A DNA stretch of 64,000 nt, taken from Dyella sp. RRB7. GTDB lineage: Bacteria; Pseudomonadota; Gammaproteobacteria; Xanthomonadales; Rhodanobacteraceae. Below are positions 1-6,928 of this stretch, piece by piece. Made by a program: the position numbers and the translations under genes. The notes beneath the pieces were generated by a model. That model was given only the letters and a program-made list of their open reading frames with translations. It had not been told where the DNA came from and did no database searches. The stretch spans positions 242,488-306,487 of the forward strand of contig NZ_JAKWJS010000005.1 of the NCBI RefSeq assembly GCF_022761115.1, given 5' to 3'. Within the stretch, counting starts at the first letter, position 1, and every line of letters begins with the position of its first letter.

Positions 1-1002
1 GTGCGGCTCAGTTTCAACGAGAACCCCTATGGTCCGTCGACGCTTGCCGTGCAGGCGATCCAGCGCGAGCTGGGCCGCGTGGTGCGCTATGGTGATGAAA
101 GTGCCGCCCACGCACTGCGGGAGCAGGTGGCTGCGTACGAGAAGCTGCCGGTCGATCACGTGGTGCTCGGCGAGGTGCTCGACACGCTGGGGCTGCACCT
201 GGGCACCCAGGGTGGCCCCGGTGGCGAATTCATCTATTCGACGCCCGGTTATCTGGCCCTGGTCGATGCCACTTCGCATGTGGGCGGCGTCAGTGTCGCG
301 GTGCCGCTGGACGCCAGCCAGGGCAATGACCTCGCGGCCATCGCGGCCAAGGTGAATCCAAAGACGCGCGCGGTGTACCTGGTCAACCCGCACAACCCCA
401 GCGGCACGGTCAGTGACGATGCGGCGTTCAAGCGATTCCTGCGCGAGGTGTCGCAAAAAACGCTGGTGATCGTCGACGAGGCCTATCTCGAATACACCGA
501 CGACTTCGCCACTCGCAGCGCGGTGGATCTCGTGCGCGATGGCGCCAATGTCGCGGTGTTCCGTACCTTTGCCAAGATCCACGGCCTGGCCGGGTTGCCG
601 TTCGGCTACCTGCTGGCGCCGCCGGCGCTGGTGGCGGCGCTGGCCAAGGAAGGCGCCGGCAGCGCCGAGGGGCTGGGCCGGCTGGCCATCGCCGCGGCCA
701 GTGCGGCGTTGCAGGACGAGGCCCTGCTGGAGCGCAGCCGCACGGCCGTCGCCCGCGAACGCGCCGTGTGGGCATCGGTGCTGGCCGAGTTGAAGCTGCC
801 GCACAGTGCGTCCGCCGCCAATTTCGTCTTCTTCGATGCCGGCAGGCCGCAGCATGAGCTGGCGGCGGCATTCCTCAAGCGAGGCGTCGATATCGGGCGC
901 AGCTTCCCGCCGCTGGATCACTGGGCGCGCATCACCATCGGCCTGCCCGAGGAGAATGCCAAGGCGCAACGGGCGCTGCGGGAGATTCTCGCCACGGCCT
1001 GA
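1..1002 (+). CDS. PLP-dependent aminotransferase, HisC-like (5' end outside window)
   Basis: Fold-type I pyridoxal-phosphate aminotransferase of the class I/II, histidinol-phosphate aminotransferase-like group. The visible 333 residues start at the conserved N-terminal segment RLSFNENPYGPS, so the true start and any leader peptide lie before base 1; related Xanthomonadales proteins often carry a Tat leader. Visible motifs are NPHNPSGT near residue 130, DEAYLEY near 159 (Asp contacts the PLP ring nitrogen), FAKIHGLAG with the Schiff-base lysine near 192, and a C-terminal RITIGLPEEN with the substrate-carboxylate arginine. There are no his genes nearby, so a role in histidine synthesis cannot be assumed. 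Family assignment is firm; the substrate is unknown. Confidence 0.85.
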   Translation: MRLSFNENPYGPSTLAVQAIQRELGRVVRYGDESAAHALREQVAAYEKLPVDHVVLGEVLDTLGLHLGTQGGPGGEFIYSTPGYLALVDATSHVGGVSVAVPLDASQGNDLAAIAAKVNPKTRAVYLVNPHNPSGTVSDDAAFKRFLREVSQKTLVIVDEAYLEYTDDFATRSAVDLVRDGANVAVFRTFAKIHGLAGLPFGYLLAPPALVAALAKEGAGSAEGLGRLAIAAASAALQDEALLERSRTAVARERAVWASVLAELKLPHSASAANFVFFDAGRPQHELAAAFLKRGVDIGRSFPPLDHWARITIGLPEENAKAQRALREILATA

Positions 1003-1019
1003 CGCCGGTCGCGCCAGGA

Positions 1020-1691
1020 TCAGGCCGGGTCGTTGCTGAGCAGATCCTCGTAGAACGCCCCAAAGGGTTGGGTGGGGTGGGCGAGCTGGATCTCCAGAAT
1101 CCACAGCCCGCTCGATGGTTTCTCGTCCAGCTCGCCCAGGTCGCCGGCCTTGTGCACCGCATGCGGAAAGTCGCTGACCCGGTGGCCCTTGATCGCGTGG
1201 TTGAGGCGCCAGCCCATGGCTTCGGCGCGCTGCCCGGCAAACTGGTACAACGCCTGGCCGCTGAGGCCTTGCGTGCGCCACGCGTCGGCGACGATGTGAA
1301 AGAGCTCGCGCGCCGCTTCCGCACAGGCCTGCTGTTCGGGCGCATGGCCCGTCACGAAGGTATCGCCGGCATCGCCCTCGTGGCCATCGAACACCAGGCC
1401 CAGGTCGATGAAGTAGATGTCGTTCTCGCCCAGACGCACGCTGGGGTCGGAGCGTTCGCGATAGGTCTTGGTGGTATTGGAGCCGATACGGATGATCACC
1501 GGATGCCACAGGCGCTCCATGCCCAGCTGGCGGAAGACCTCGGCGGCCTCGGCCCGCGCCTCATCCTCGCTGATGCCGAGGCGCATGCGTTGCCGGATGC
1601 CTTGCACGGCAGCCCACGTCCGCTCGCGGGCGTACTGCATCCGCTGGGGATCGAAGCGTTGGCCGACGGCTTCTTGTCGAATGGCGGTCAT
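1020..1691 (-). CDS. M24-family metallopeptidase-like protein (Xaa-Pro aminopeptidase fold)
   Basis: A 223-residue protein with the pita-bread fold of methionine aminopeptidase and Xaa-Pro peptidase. Candidate metal ligands are FIDLGLVFDGHEGDAGDTF (aspartates), the His in the NHAIKGHRVSDFPHAVH stretch, and Glu in WILEIQLAHP. It is only about the length of the catalytic domain, without the N-terminal domain of aminopeptidase P. The start is ATG at 1691, because the upstream in-frame extension is low-complexity and does not resemble the family. It is convergent with the preceding aminotransferase gene, 17 bases away. Substrate unknown. Confidence 0.8.
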   Translation of the reverse strand: MTAIRQEAVGQRFDPQRMQYARERTWAAVQGIRQRMRLGISEDEARAEAAEVFRQLGMERLWHPVIIRIGSNTTKTYRERSDPSVRLGENDIYFIDLGLVFDGHEGDAGDTFVTGHAPEQQACAEAARELFHIVADAWRTQGLSGQALYQFAGQRAEAMGWRLNHAIKGHRVSDFPHAVHKAGDLGELDEKPSSGLWILEIQLAHPTQPFGAFYEDLLSNDPA

Positions 1692-1746
1692 GGGCGGTCT
1701 GGCGCGGTCGTCATGCGGGCCGGAAGCATCGCGCAGGGCCCGTGGC

Positions 1747-2103
1747 CTACGACAGTGCCACCAGCAGCAGGCCGATGAGCGCCGGCAAGGCCTGGATCCA
1801 GAGGATCTTGCGGCTGGCGGTGAGGCCGCCGAACAGGCCCGCGACCAGCACGCAGCCAAGGAAGAACAACTTCACGTCCGTGCCACGGGAGCCCAACCAG
1901 AGACCCCAGCACAGGCCGGCGGCCAGAAAGCCGTTGTAGAGCCCCTGGTTGGCGGCCAGCACTTTCGATTGCGTGGCGAATTCGGCGGTGAGGCCAAAGG
2001 CGCGACGCCCCGCGGGGCGGTCCCACAGGAACATCTCCAGGATCAGGAACCACAGGTGCAGAAGGGCAATCAGGGCGACGACGATAGTGGCGGCGATCGA
2101 CAT
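1747..2103 (-). CDS. DUF1304-type small membrane protein
   Basis: A 118-residue integral membrane protein with four predicted helices: about residues 4-24, 48-70, 77-95 and 101-118. It matches the DUF1304 pattern, with an N-terminal helix ending in LEMFLW, then the RAFGL segment and NQGLYNGFLAAGL. The function of the family is unknown. ATG at 2103 begins directly at the first membrane helix. It lies 55 bases upstream of the M24 gene on the same strand, so the two may be co-transcribed. Confidence 0.8.
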   Translation of the reverse strand: MSIAATIVVALIALLHLWFLILEMFLWDRPAGRRAFGLTAEFATQSKVLAANQGLYNGFLAAGLCWGLWLGSRGTDVKLFFLGCVLVAGLFGGLTASRKILWIQALPALIGLLLVALS

Positions 2104-2344
2104 GGGCTTCGTGGGTGGCGGGCGTGCCGCGCAGTGTTGCAGCCGGGCAGTCGTGCCGCAAATCCTTTCTCCGGGGCCCTGCCAAGCGGGCTTGCTCCTA
2201 ACACTTTCAGCCGATGGTTGGGTGGTGGACCTCGGCGTACGGTCAAGGGGCTGGGATTGGGATGGACCTGCCAAGGCGACAGTGACGTCCGTTCGGGGGA
2301 GCAGGCGGTGCCTGGCCACACTCACTATCCGGGGAATGGCAACC

Positions 2345-3136
2345 ATGAAGAAGTCACTGCGTATGGGCCTGCTGCTGGTCCTGCTTTGTCCGCTGTGCGC
2401 GATGGCGCAAAGCGTCCTCGACGGCACCTGGAAGATCGACACGAACAAAGTCGACATGCCCAAGAAGCCGGATGTGATCGTGCTGCAGAACGGTACCTAC
2501 CAGTGCCAGACCTGCGCGCCGGCCATCAGCGTCAAGGCCGATGGGCAGGATCACCCGGTGACCGGTCACCCGTATTTCGACACGGTGGCCATCCTGGTGG
2601 TAGACGACCACACGATGAAGGAAACCCAGAAGAAGAACGGCAAAGTGGTGGGTACCACCACCACCACGGTGGCGGCGGATGGCAAGACGGCGCATTTCGA
2701 ATTCACCGACAGCAGCAACACCAATGCCGCTCCGGTCACCGGCAAGGGGGACCTCAAGCAGGTGGCGCAGGGGCCGGCGGGTTCGCATGCGGTGTCCGGT
2801 TCCTGGGTGACCACCGGCCTGTCCGGCTTTTCCGATAACGGCCTGCTGTTCACCTATAAGGACGCCGGCGGCATGCTCAGCATGACCACGCCCACCGGAC
2901 AGTCTTTCCAGGTCAAGACCGACGGTACCGAGGCGCCCTACCAGGGCGATCCGGGCATCACCACCGTCACCGTGAAGCAGGTGGGCAAGGGCTCCATCGT
3001 GGAAACCGACAAGCGGGACGGCAAGGTGATTGCCGTGATCAAGTCGACCGTGTCGCCCGATGGCAAGGCCATGAAGATCCTCTATGAGGACAAGCTGCGC
3101 GGGGAAACCATGTCCTACGTGGCCGAAAAGCAATGA
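2345..3136 (+). CDS. secreted protein of unknown function with an internal duplication
   Basis: A 263-residue exported protein with a clear Sec signal peptide (MKKSLRMG, hydrophobic core, AMAQ cleavage site near residue 22). The mature part consists of two halves of roughly 120 residues that look like diverged copies: KETQKKNGKVVGTTTTTVAADGK in the first half aligns with VETDKRDGKVIAVIKSTVSPDGK in the second, each following a glycine-rich, beta-looking segment that starts DGTW or SGSW. No catalytic motif is visible. ATG 2345 lies nine bases after GGGGA; an ATG at 2336 is possible. I do not recognise a named family. A hairpin follows the stop codon. Confidence 0.75.
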   Translation: MKKSLRMGLLLVLLCPLCAMAQSVLDGTWKIDTNKVDMPKKPDVIVLQNGTYQCQTCAPAISVKADGQDHPVTGHPYFDTVAILVVDDHTMKETQKKNGKVVGTTTTTVAADGKTAHFEFTDSSNTNAAPVTGKGDLKQVAQGPAGSHAVSGSWVTTGLSGFSDNGLLFTYKDAGGMLSMTTPTGQSFQVKTDGTEAPYQGDPGITTVTVKQVGKGSIVETDKRDGKVIAVIKSTVSPDGKAMKILYEDKLRGETMSYVAEKQ

Positions 3137-3142
3137 AAGCCG

Positions 3143-3170
3143 CGTGGCGGCGCGGTTTCGCGCCGCCACG
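3143..3170 (+). terminator. GC-rich hairpin after the secreted-protein gene
   Basis: A perfect 12-bp stem (3143-3154 with 3159-3170) closed by a four-base GTTT loop starts seven bases after the stop codon. No clear T run follows, so it may be a weak terminator or an mRNA 3' end stabiliser. It separates this gene from the methionine operon promoter. Confidence 0.5.
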
Positions 3171-3189
3171 TGATTATAGTGTGATGCCT

Positions 3190-3213
3190 ATACGCCTAGA
3201 CGTTTAGACGTCT
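3190..3213 (+). promoter_or_regulatory. tandem met-box-like operator (three 8-bp units)
   Basis: Three abutting octamers ATACGCCT, AGACGTTT and AGACGTCT match the MetJ met-box consensus AGACGTCT at 6, 7 and 8 of 8 positions. They end one base before the -35 element of the metX promoter, where a bound repressor could block RNA polymerase. MetJ binds tandem 8-bp boxes co-operatively with SAM in enterobacteria. No metJ gene is in this window, so the binding protein is inferred from the site only. Confidence 0.6.
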
Positions 3214-3214
3214 A

Positions 3215-3243
3215 TTGACATGGCGTCTGGATGCCGCTAGATT
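3215..3243 (+). promoter_or_regulatory. sigma70 promoter of the metX-metB-hom operon
   Basis: TTGACA at 3215-3220 (perfect -35), a 17-base spacer and TAGATT at 3238-3243 (4 of 6 to TATAAT). The predicted transcript would start near 3250, just before the first base-paired stem of the SAM riboswitch, which fits well. Transcription start not measured. Confidence 0.8.
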
Positions 3244-3252
3244 CTCCACCTA

Positions 3253-3365
3253 CTCATCGAGACCGGCGGAGGGACAGGCCCTTTGAAGCCGGGGCAACCT
3301 GCGGAACAGTTCCGCAACGGTGCCAATTCCTGCGGCGGCGCTTCGAGTGCCAGCCGCGAGATGAG
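3253..3365 (+). ncRNA. SAM-I (S-box) riboswitch aptamer
   Basis: The core signatures of the SAM-I class appear in order: GCGGAGGGACAGGCCC, TTTGAAGCC, GGGGCAACC, a TGCGGAA/TTCCGCA P3 hairpin, and GGTGCCAATTCC. The P1 helix closes between CTCATC at 3253-3258 and GATGAG at 3360-3365. It is known to bind S-adenosylmethionine and lower expression of downstream methionine genes. Here it leads metX, metB and hom. Confidence 0.96.
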
Positions 3366-3404
3366 GGCAGATCCGCACCGCCGCTCTCTTGCCGGCCGTG
3401 CCTT

Positions 3405-3449
3405 GCTCTCATCTCCGGTCCGCAGGTCGATGCCCGACCGGAGAAGAGC
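3405..3449 (+). promoter_or_regulatory. Shine-Dalgarno sequestering hairpin (riboswitch expression platform)
   Basis: Bases 3405-3409 plus 3412-3420 pair with 3436-3449, giving 14 pairs with a CA bulge. The 3' arm contains GGAGAAGAG, the ribosome binding site of metX. The 5' arm contains CTCATCTC (3408-3415), which is also perfectly complementary to GAGATGAG (3358-3365), the 3' side of aptamer helix P1. The two pairings exclude each other, which is the expected geometry for translational control. No T run follows, so an intrinsic terminator is unlikely. Confidence 0.8.
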
Positions 3450-3452
3450 CAG

Positions 3453-4481
3453 ATGTCCAGCCAGCCGCAACCCGTTCCCCCCGCCGTGTCCGCCCCTATC
3501 GCGGCCGTCGGCGCCATGCGGCCGGACCTCACCACCCAGCGTTGCAGCCGTCGCGTCTCCTTCACCCCCAAGTACGGCAGCGCGCCGTGCCAGGTGGATG
3601 TGCGTTACCTGTGGTGCGGCGCGCCGGACGCGCCCACGGTGATCGTGCAGGGCGGTATTTCCGCCAGCCGCGACGTGGTGGCGCTGGACGGCGAAGTGGC
3701 ACCCGGCTGGTGGCAGGACCAGGTGGGCGCGGGGCTGCCGCTGGACCTGGACCGCTACCGCGTGCTCTCCATCGACTGGCTCACCCCGGCCGACCTGGAC
3801 GGCGTGCAGGCCGTGTCCAGCGAAGACCAGGCCGATGCGCTGGCCGCCTTGGTGGAGGCACTGGGCATCGGCCGCGTGCATGCCTTCGTGGGTTCTTCCT
3901 ATGGCGCCATGGCCGCGCTGGCCTTCGCCGCCCGTCATCCCTATGCCCTGGGTCGCCTGGTGCTGCTGGCGGGTGCCCATCGCCCGCATCCGCTGGCCAC
4001 GGCACAGCGTTCGGTGCAGCGCGGCATCGTGCGCCTGGGCCTGGACTGCGGTCAGCCGGAACAGGCGCTGGCGCTGGCCCGCCAGCTGGCCATGACCACC
4101 TATCGCGGCAGCGAGGAATTCGCGCGCCGCTTCAACGCCGCGCCGGAATTCCGCGATGGGCGCTTCCACTTCCCGGTGGAGGATTACCTGGAGCACGCCG
4201 GCCGCCGCTTCGTCGAACGCTTTGACGTCGAGCGCTTCCTCGCCCTGTCCGAGTCGATCGACCTGCACGACGTGACGCCCGAGCAGGTCGCCGCGCCGGC
4301 CACGCTGATCGGTTTCCCGTCCGATCGCCTGGTGCCGCTGGCCGACCTGTGCGAGCTGCAGCGCCGCCTGCATGGGCCGGCCACGCTGGAAGTGGTCGAG
4401 TCGCCCTACGGGCACGACGCCTTCCTCAAGGAAACCGACCGCCTCGCGCCGCTGCTGCGCGAAGCGCTGGCCGGTTGTTGA
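3453..4481 (+). CDS. metX: MetX-family homoserine O-acyltransferase (probably succinyltransferase)
   Basis: An alpha/beta-hydrolase-fold acyltransferase of 342 residues that would activate homoserine with an acyl-CoA as the first committed step to methionine. The likely triad is Ser in GSSYGAM, Asp in FPSDRLVPL and His in SPYGHDAFL. It is shorter and more divergent than classical MetX (about 370 residues), which usually has a GGSLGGMQ elbow. ATG 3453 follows GGAGAAGAG, which is held in the riboswitch hairpin. It is the first gene of an operon with metB and hom. Some Xanthomonadales MetX relatives acylate serine for cysteine synthesis; the operon argues for homoserine here, but the acceptor cannot be settled from sequence. 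Confidence 0.85.
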   Translation: MSSQPQPVPPAVSAPIAAVGAMRPDLTTQRCSRRVSFTPKYGSAPCQVDVRYLWCGAPDAPTVIVQGGISASRDVVALDGEVAPGWWQDQVGAGLPLDLDRYRVLSIDWLTPADLDGVQAVSSEDQADALAALVEALGIGRVHAFVGSSYGAMAALAFAARHPYALGRLVLLAGAHRPHPLATAQRSVQRGIVRLGLDCGQPEQALALARQLAMTTYRGSEEFARRFNAAPEFRDGRFHFPVEDYLEHAGRRFVERFDVERFLALSESIDLHDVTPEQVAAPATLIGFPSDRLVPLADLCELQRRLHGPATLEVVESPYGHDAFLKETDRLAPLLREALAGC

Positions 4482-4518
4482 ACCCATACATAAAGAGCAA
4501 GACGCACGGAGATCCACC

Positions 4519-5709
4519 ATGAGCGACACCACCGCCCCCTGTACCCGCGCCGTGCGCGCCGGCATCGAGTCCGATACCCAGCACGGCGCCGTCGTGCCGC
4601 CGCTGCACCTGTCGACCAACTATGCGTTCGAAGGCTTCGGCAACAAGCGCGCCTATGACTATTCGCGCAGCGGCAACCCCACGCGCGACCTGCTGGGCAA
4701 TGCCCTGGCCGAACTGGAGCAGGGCGCGGGTGCGGTGGTGACGGCCAGCGGCATGGCGGCGGTGGCACTGGCGCTGGAACTGGTGCCGGCCGGGGCGCTG
4801 GTGCTGGCCGCGCACGATTGCTATGGCGGCACCTGGCGCCTGCTCGATGCCTGGGCGAAGAAGGGCCGCTTCCAGGTCCGTTTCGTCGACCTCACCCACA
4901 GCCACGCGCTGGCCGAAGGCCTCGCCGCCAAGCCGGCGCTGGTATGGGTGGAGACGCCTTCCAATCCGTTGCTGCGCATCACCGACATTCGCCATGTGGC
5001 GGCCGCCGCGCATGCCGTTGGCGCGCTGGTGGTGGTGGACAACACCTTCCTCTCGCCCGCACTGCAGCAGCCGCTGGCGCTGGGCGCCGACGTGGTGGTG
5101 CATTCCACCACCAAGTACATCAACGGCCACAGCGACGTGGTGGGCGGCGCCGTGGTGGCGCGCGACCCGGCGGTGGCCGAACAGTTGAAGTGGTGGGGCA
5201 ACTGCAACGGCCTCACCGGTGCGCCGTTCGACAGTTTCCTCACCTTGCGCGGCCTGCGCACGCTCAGCGTGCGCCTGCGCCAGCACCAGGAAAACGCGGT
5301 GCGCATTGCCGAGCGCCTGGACGGCCATGCGGCGGTACGCAAGGTCTACTACCCGGGGCTGGAAAGCCATGTGGGCCATGCACTGGCTGCGCGCCAGCAG
5401 CAGGGTTTTGGCGCCATGCTGAGTTTCGAGTTGGAGGGTGACGTGGAGCACATCGCCGCTTTCGTCGATGGCCTGCGTTATTTCTCGCTGGCCGAATCGC
5501 TGGGCGGGGTGGAGAGCCTGGTCGCCCATCCGGCGTCGATGACGCATGCCTCCATGGCACCCGAAGCCCGCCGCGCGGCGGGCATCGCCGACAGCCTGCT
5601 GCGCCTGTCGGTGGGCATCGAAGATGGCGATGACCTGCTGCGCGACCTGGACGCCGCCTTGCAGCGCGCCGAGGCCGCGGGTGCCGCCAAACGCCGGGTG
5701 AGCGCATGA
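4519..5709 (+). CDS. metB: cystathionine gamma-synthase / O-succinylhomoserine (thiol)-lyase
   Basis: Cys/Met-metabolism PLP enzyme of 396 residues that joins an O-acylhomoserine with cysteine (giving cystathionine) or with sulfide (giving homocysteine). Motifs are YDYSRSGNPTRD near residue 45 (phosphate and PLP contacts), TASGMAAV near 76, VDNTFLSP near 174, and HSTTKYINGHSD with the PLP lysine at 199. The start ATG 4519 lies 37 bases after the metX stop, and the stop overlaps the hom start by four bases, implying translational coupling. Cystathionine synthase and direct sulfhydrylase forms cannot be separated by eye. Confidence 0.92.
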   Translation: MSDTTAPCTRAVRAGIESDTQHGAVVPPLHLSTNYAFEGFGNKRAYDYSRSGNPTRDLLGNALAELEQGAGAVVTASGMAAVALALELVPAGALVLAAHDCYGGTWRLLDAWAKKGRFQVRFVDLTHSHALAEGLAAKPALVWVETPSNPLLRITDIRHVAAAAHAVGALVVVDNTFLSPALQQPLALGADVVVHSTTKYINGHSDVVGGAVVARDPAVAEQLKWWGNCNGLTGAPFDSFLTLRGLRTLSVRLRQHQENAVRIAERLDGHAAVRKVYYPGLESHVGHALAARQQQGFGAMLSFELEGDVEHIAAFVDGLRYFSLAESLGGVESLVAHPASMTHASMAPEARRAAGIADSLLRLSVGIEDGDDLLRDLDAALQRAEAAGAAKRRVSA

Positions 5710-6788
5710 GCGCGGTGCTGGCGACGCAGGCCGTATCGGCAGCGAAACCGCAGCGGGCTTCCATCGCCACCGTGTTGCTCGGTACCGGCGTGGTCGGCGG
5801 GGCCTTCCTGAAGTTGCTCAATACGCCGGCGGCAGCGTCGATCCGGCTGGTGGCCGCGGCCAATTCTCGTCGCCAGCAGACCCGCGCCGACCAATTGGCC
5901 GATCGCGCCCTGCGCGAAAAGCTCAAAAGCCACGGCGATCCGCGTGACGATGCCGCGCTGCTCGCGGCGCTCGATGCCAGCGACGCCACGGTGAAGGTCA
6001 TCATCGACGCCACCGCCTGCGGCGCGCTCGCCTCGCGTCATGCCGAGTGGCTGGCGCGCGGCTATCACGTGGTCACCGCCAACAAGTCGCTCGCCGGCGG
6101 CGACCTGCCGGGCTGGCGCGCGCTGCAGGCGGCGCTGGCGCAAGGTGGCAGCTATGGCGATTCGGCCACGGTGGGCGCGGGCTTGCCGGTGATCTCCACG
6201 CTGCGCCGCCTGCGTCATTGCGGCGATGCGTTGCTCACGCTCGAAGGCGTGTTCTCCGGCTCGCTGTCCTACCTGTTCAACCAGTACGACGGCAGCCAGC
6301 CGTTCTCCGCGCTGCTGCGGCGGGCGCGCGAACTCGGTTATACCGAGCCCGATCCGCGCTCGGATCTTTCCGGCGAGGACGTGGCGCGCAAGCTGCTGAT
6401 CCTCGCGCGCTGCGCCGGCTTCGCCCTGCGTCCGGACGAAGTGGAAGTGGAAAGCCTGGTGCCGGAAAGCCTGCGTGGCGTGGACGTGGAAACCTTCCTG
6501 TCGCGCCTGGAAGAACTCGATGAACCGCTGGCTGCGCGTCATGCCGAAGCAACGGCACGCGGCGGTTCGCTGCGCTTCCTGGCCCGCCTCAACCAGCGCG
6601 GTCGCGCCCGCGTGGGCCTGGTGGAAGTGCCGGCCAACCATCCGGCCACCCGCCTCTACGGCACCGACAACCAGTTCGCGCTCAGCACCACCCGCTACAA
6701 CACCCAGCCGCTGGTGATCCAGGGTCCGGGCGCGGGGCCGGAAGTGACGGCGCAGGCGTTGCTGGGTGACGTGCTCGCCTTGGTTTGA
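5706..6788 (+). CDS. hom: homoserine dehydrogenase, short form without regulatory domain
   Basis: NAD(P)-dependent reduction of aspartate semialdehyde to homoserine, the acceptor used by MetX. The 360-residue protein has an N-terminal Rossmann motif (LLGTGVVGGAF), TANKSLAGG, and the catalytic-domain signature DLSGEDVARKLLILAR, where Asp and Lys take part in hydride transfer. It lacks both a fused aspartokinase and a C-terminal ACT domain, so feedback inhibition by threonine is unlikely. ATGA overlap with metB makes it the third gene of the SAM-controlled operon, giving methionine synthesis its own homoserine supply. A strong bidirectional terminator follows. Confidence 0.9.
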   Translation: MSAVLATQAVSAAKPQRASIATVLLGTGVVGGAFLKLLNTPAAASIRLVAAANSRRQQTRADQLADRALREKLKSHGDPRDDAALLAALDASDATVKVIIDATACGALASRHAEWLARGYHVVTANKSLAGGDLPGWRALQAALAQGGSYGDSATVGAGLPVISTLRRLRHCGDALLTLEGVFSGSLSYLFNQYDGSQPFSALLRRARELGYTEPDPRSDLSGEDVARKLLILARCAGFALRPDEVEVESLVPESLRGVDVETFLSRLEELDEPLAARHAEATARGGSLRFLARLNQRGRARVGLVEVPANHPATRLYGTDNQFALSTTRYNTQPLVIQGPGAGPEVTAQALLGDVLALV

Positions 6789-6871
6789 GCATATCGCAGC
6801 GTGGGCCGCGCACAGGGACAAAGACAGCACCGCCCCTGCACGCGATCGGTGCCGATCGACGCGGCAGCTCC

Positions 6872-6909
6872 AAAAGAAAACGCGCGGCTCATCACCGCGC
6901 GTTTTCTTT
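6872..6909. terminator. bidirectional intrinsic terminator between hom and the APC permease gene
   Basis: A near-perfect stem (A/T-rich arms plus CGCGCGG / CCGCGCG) with an eight-base loop is flanked by AAAAGAAAA on the left and TTTTCTTT on the right. It therefore looks like an intrinsic terminator when read on either strand. It lies between the convergent hom and permease genes. Confidence 0.9.
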
Positions 6910-6928
6910 ATGCCTGGGTTCCAAAGAC

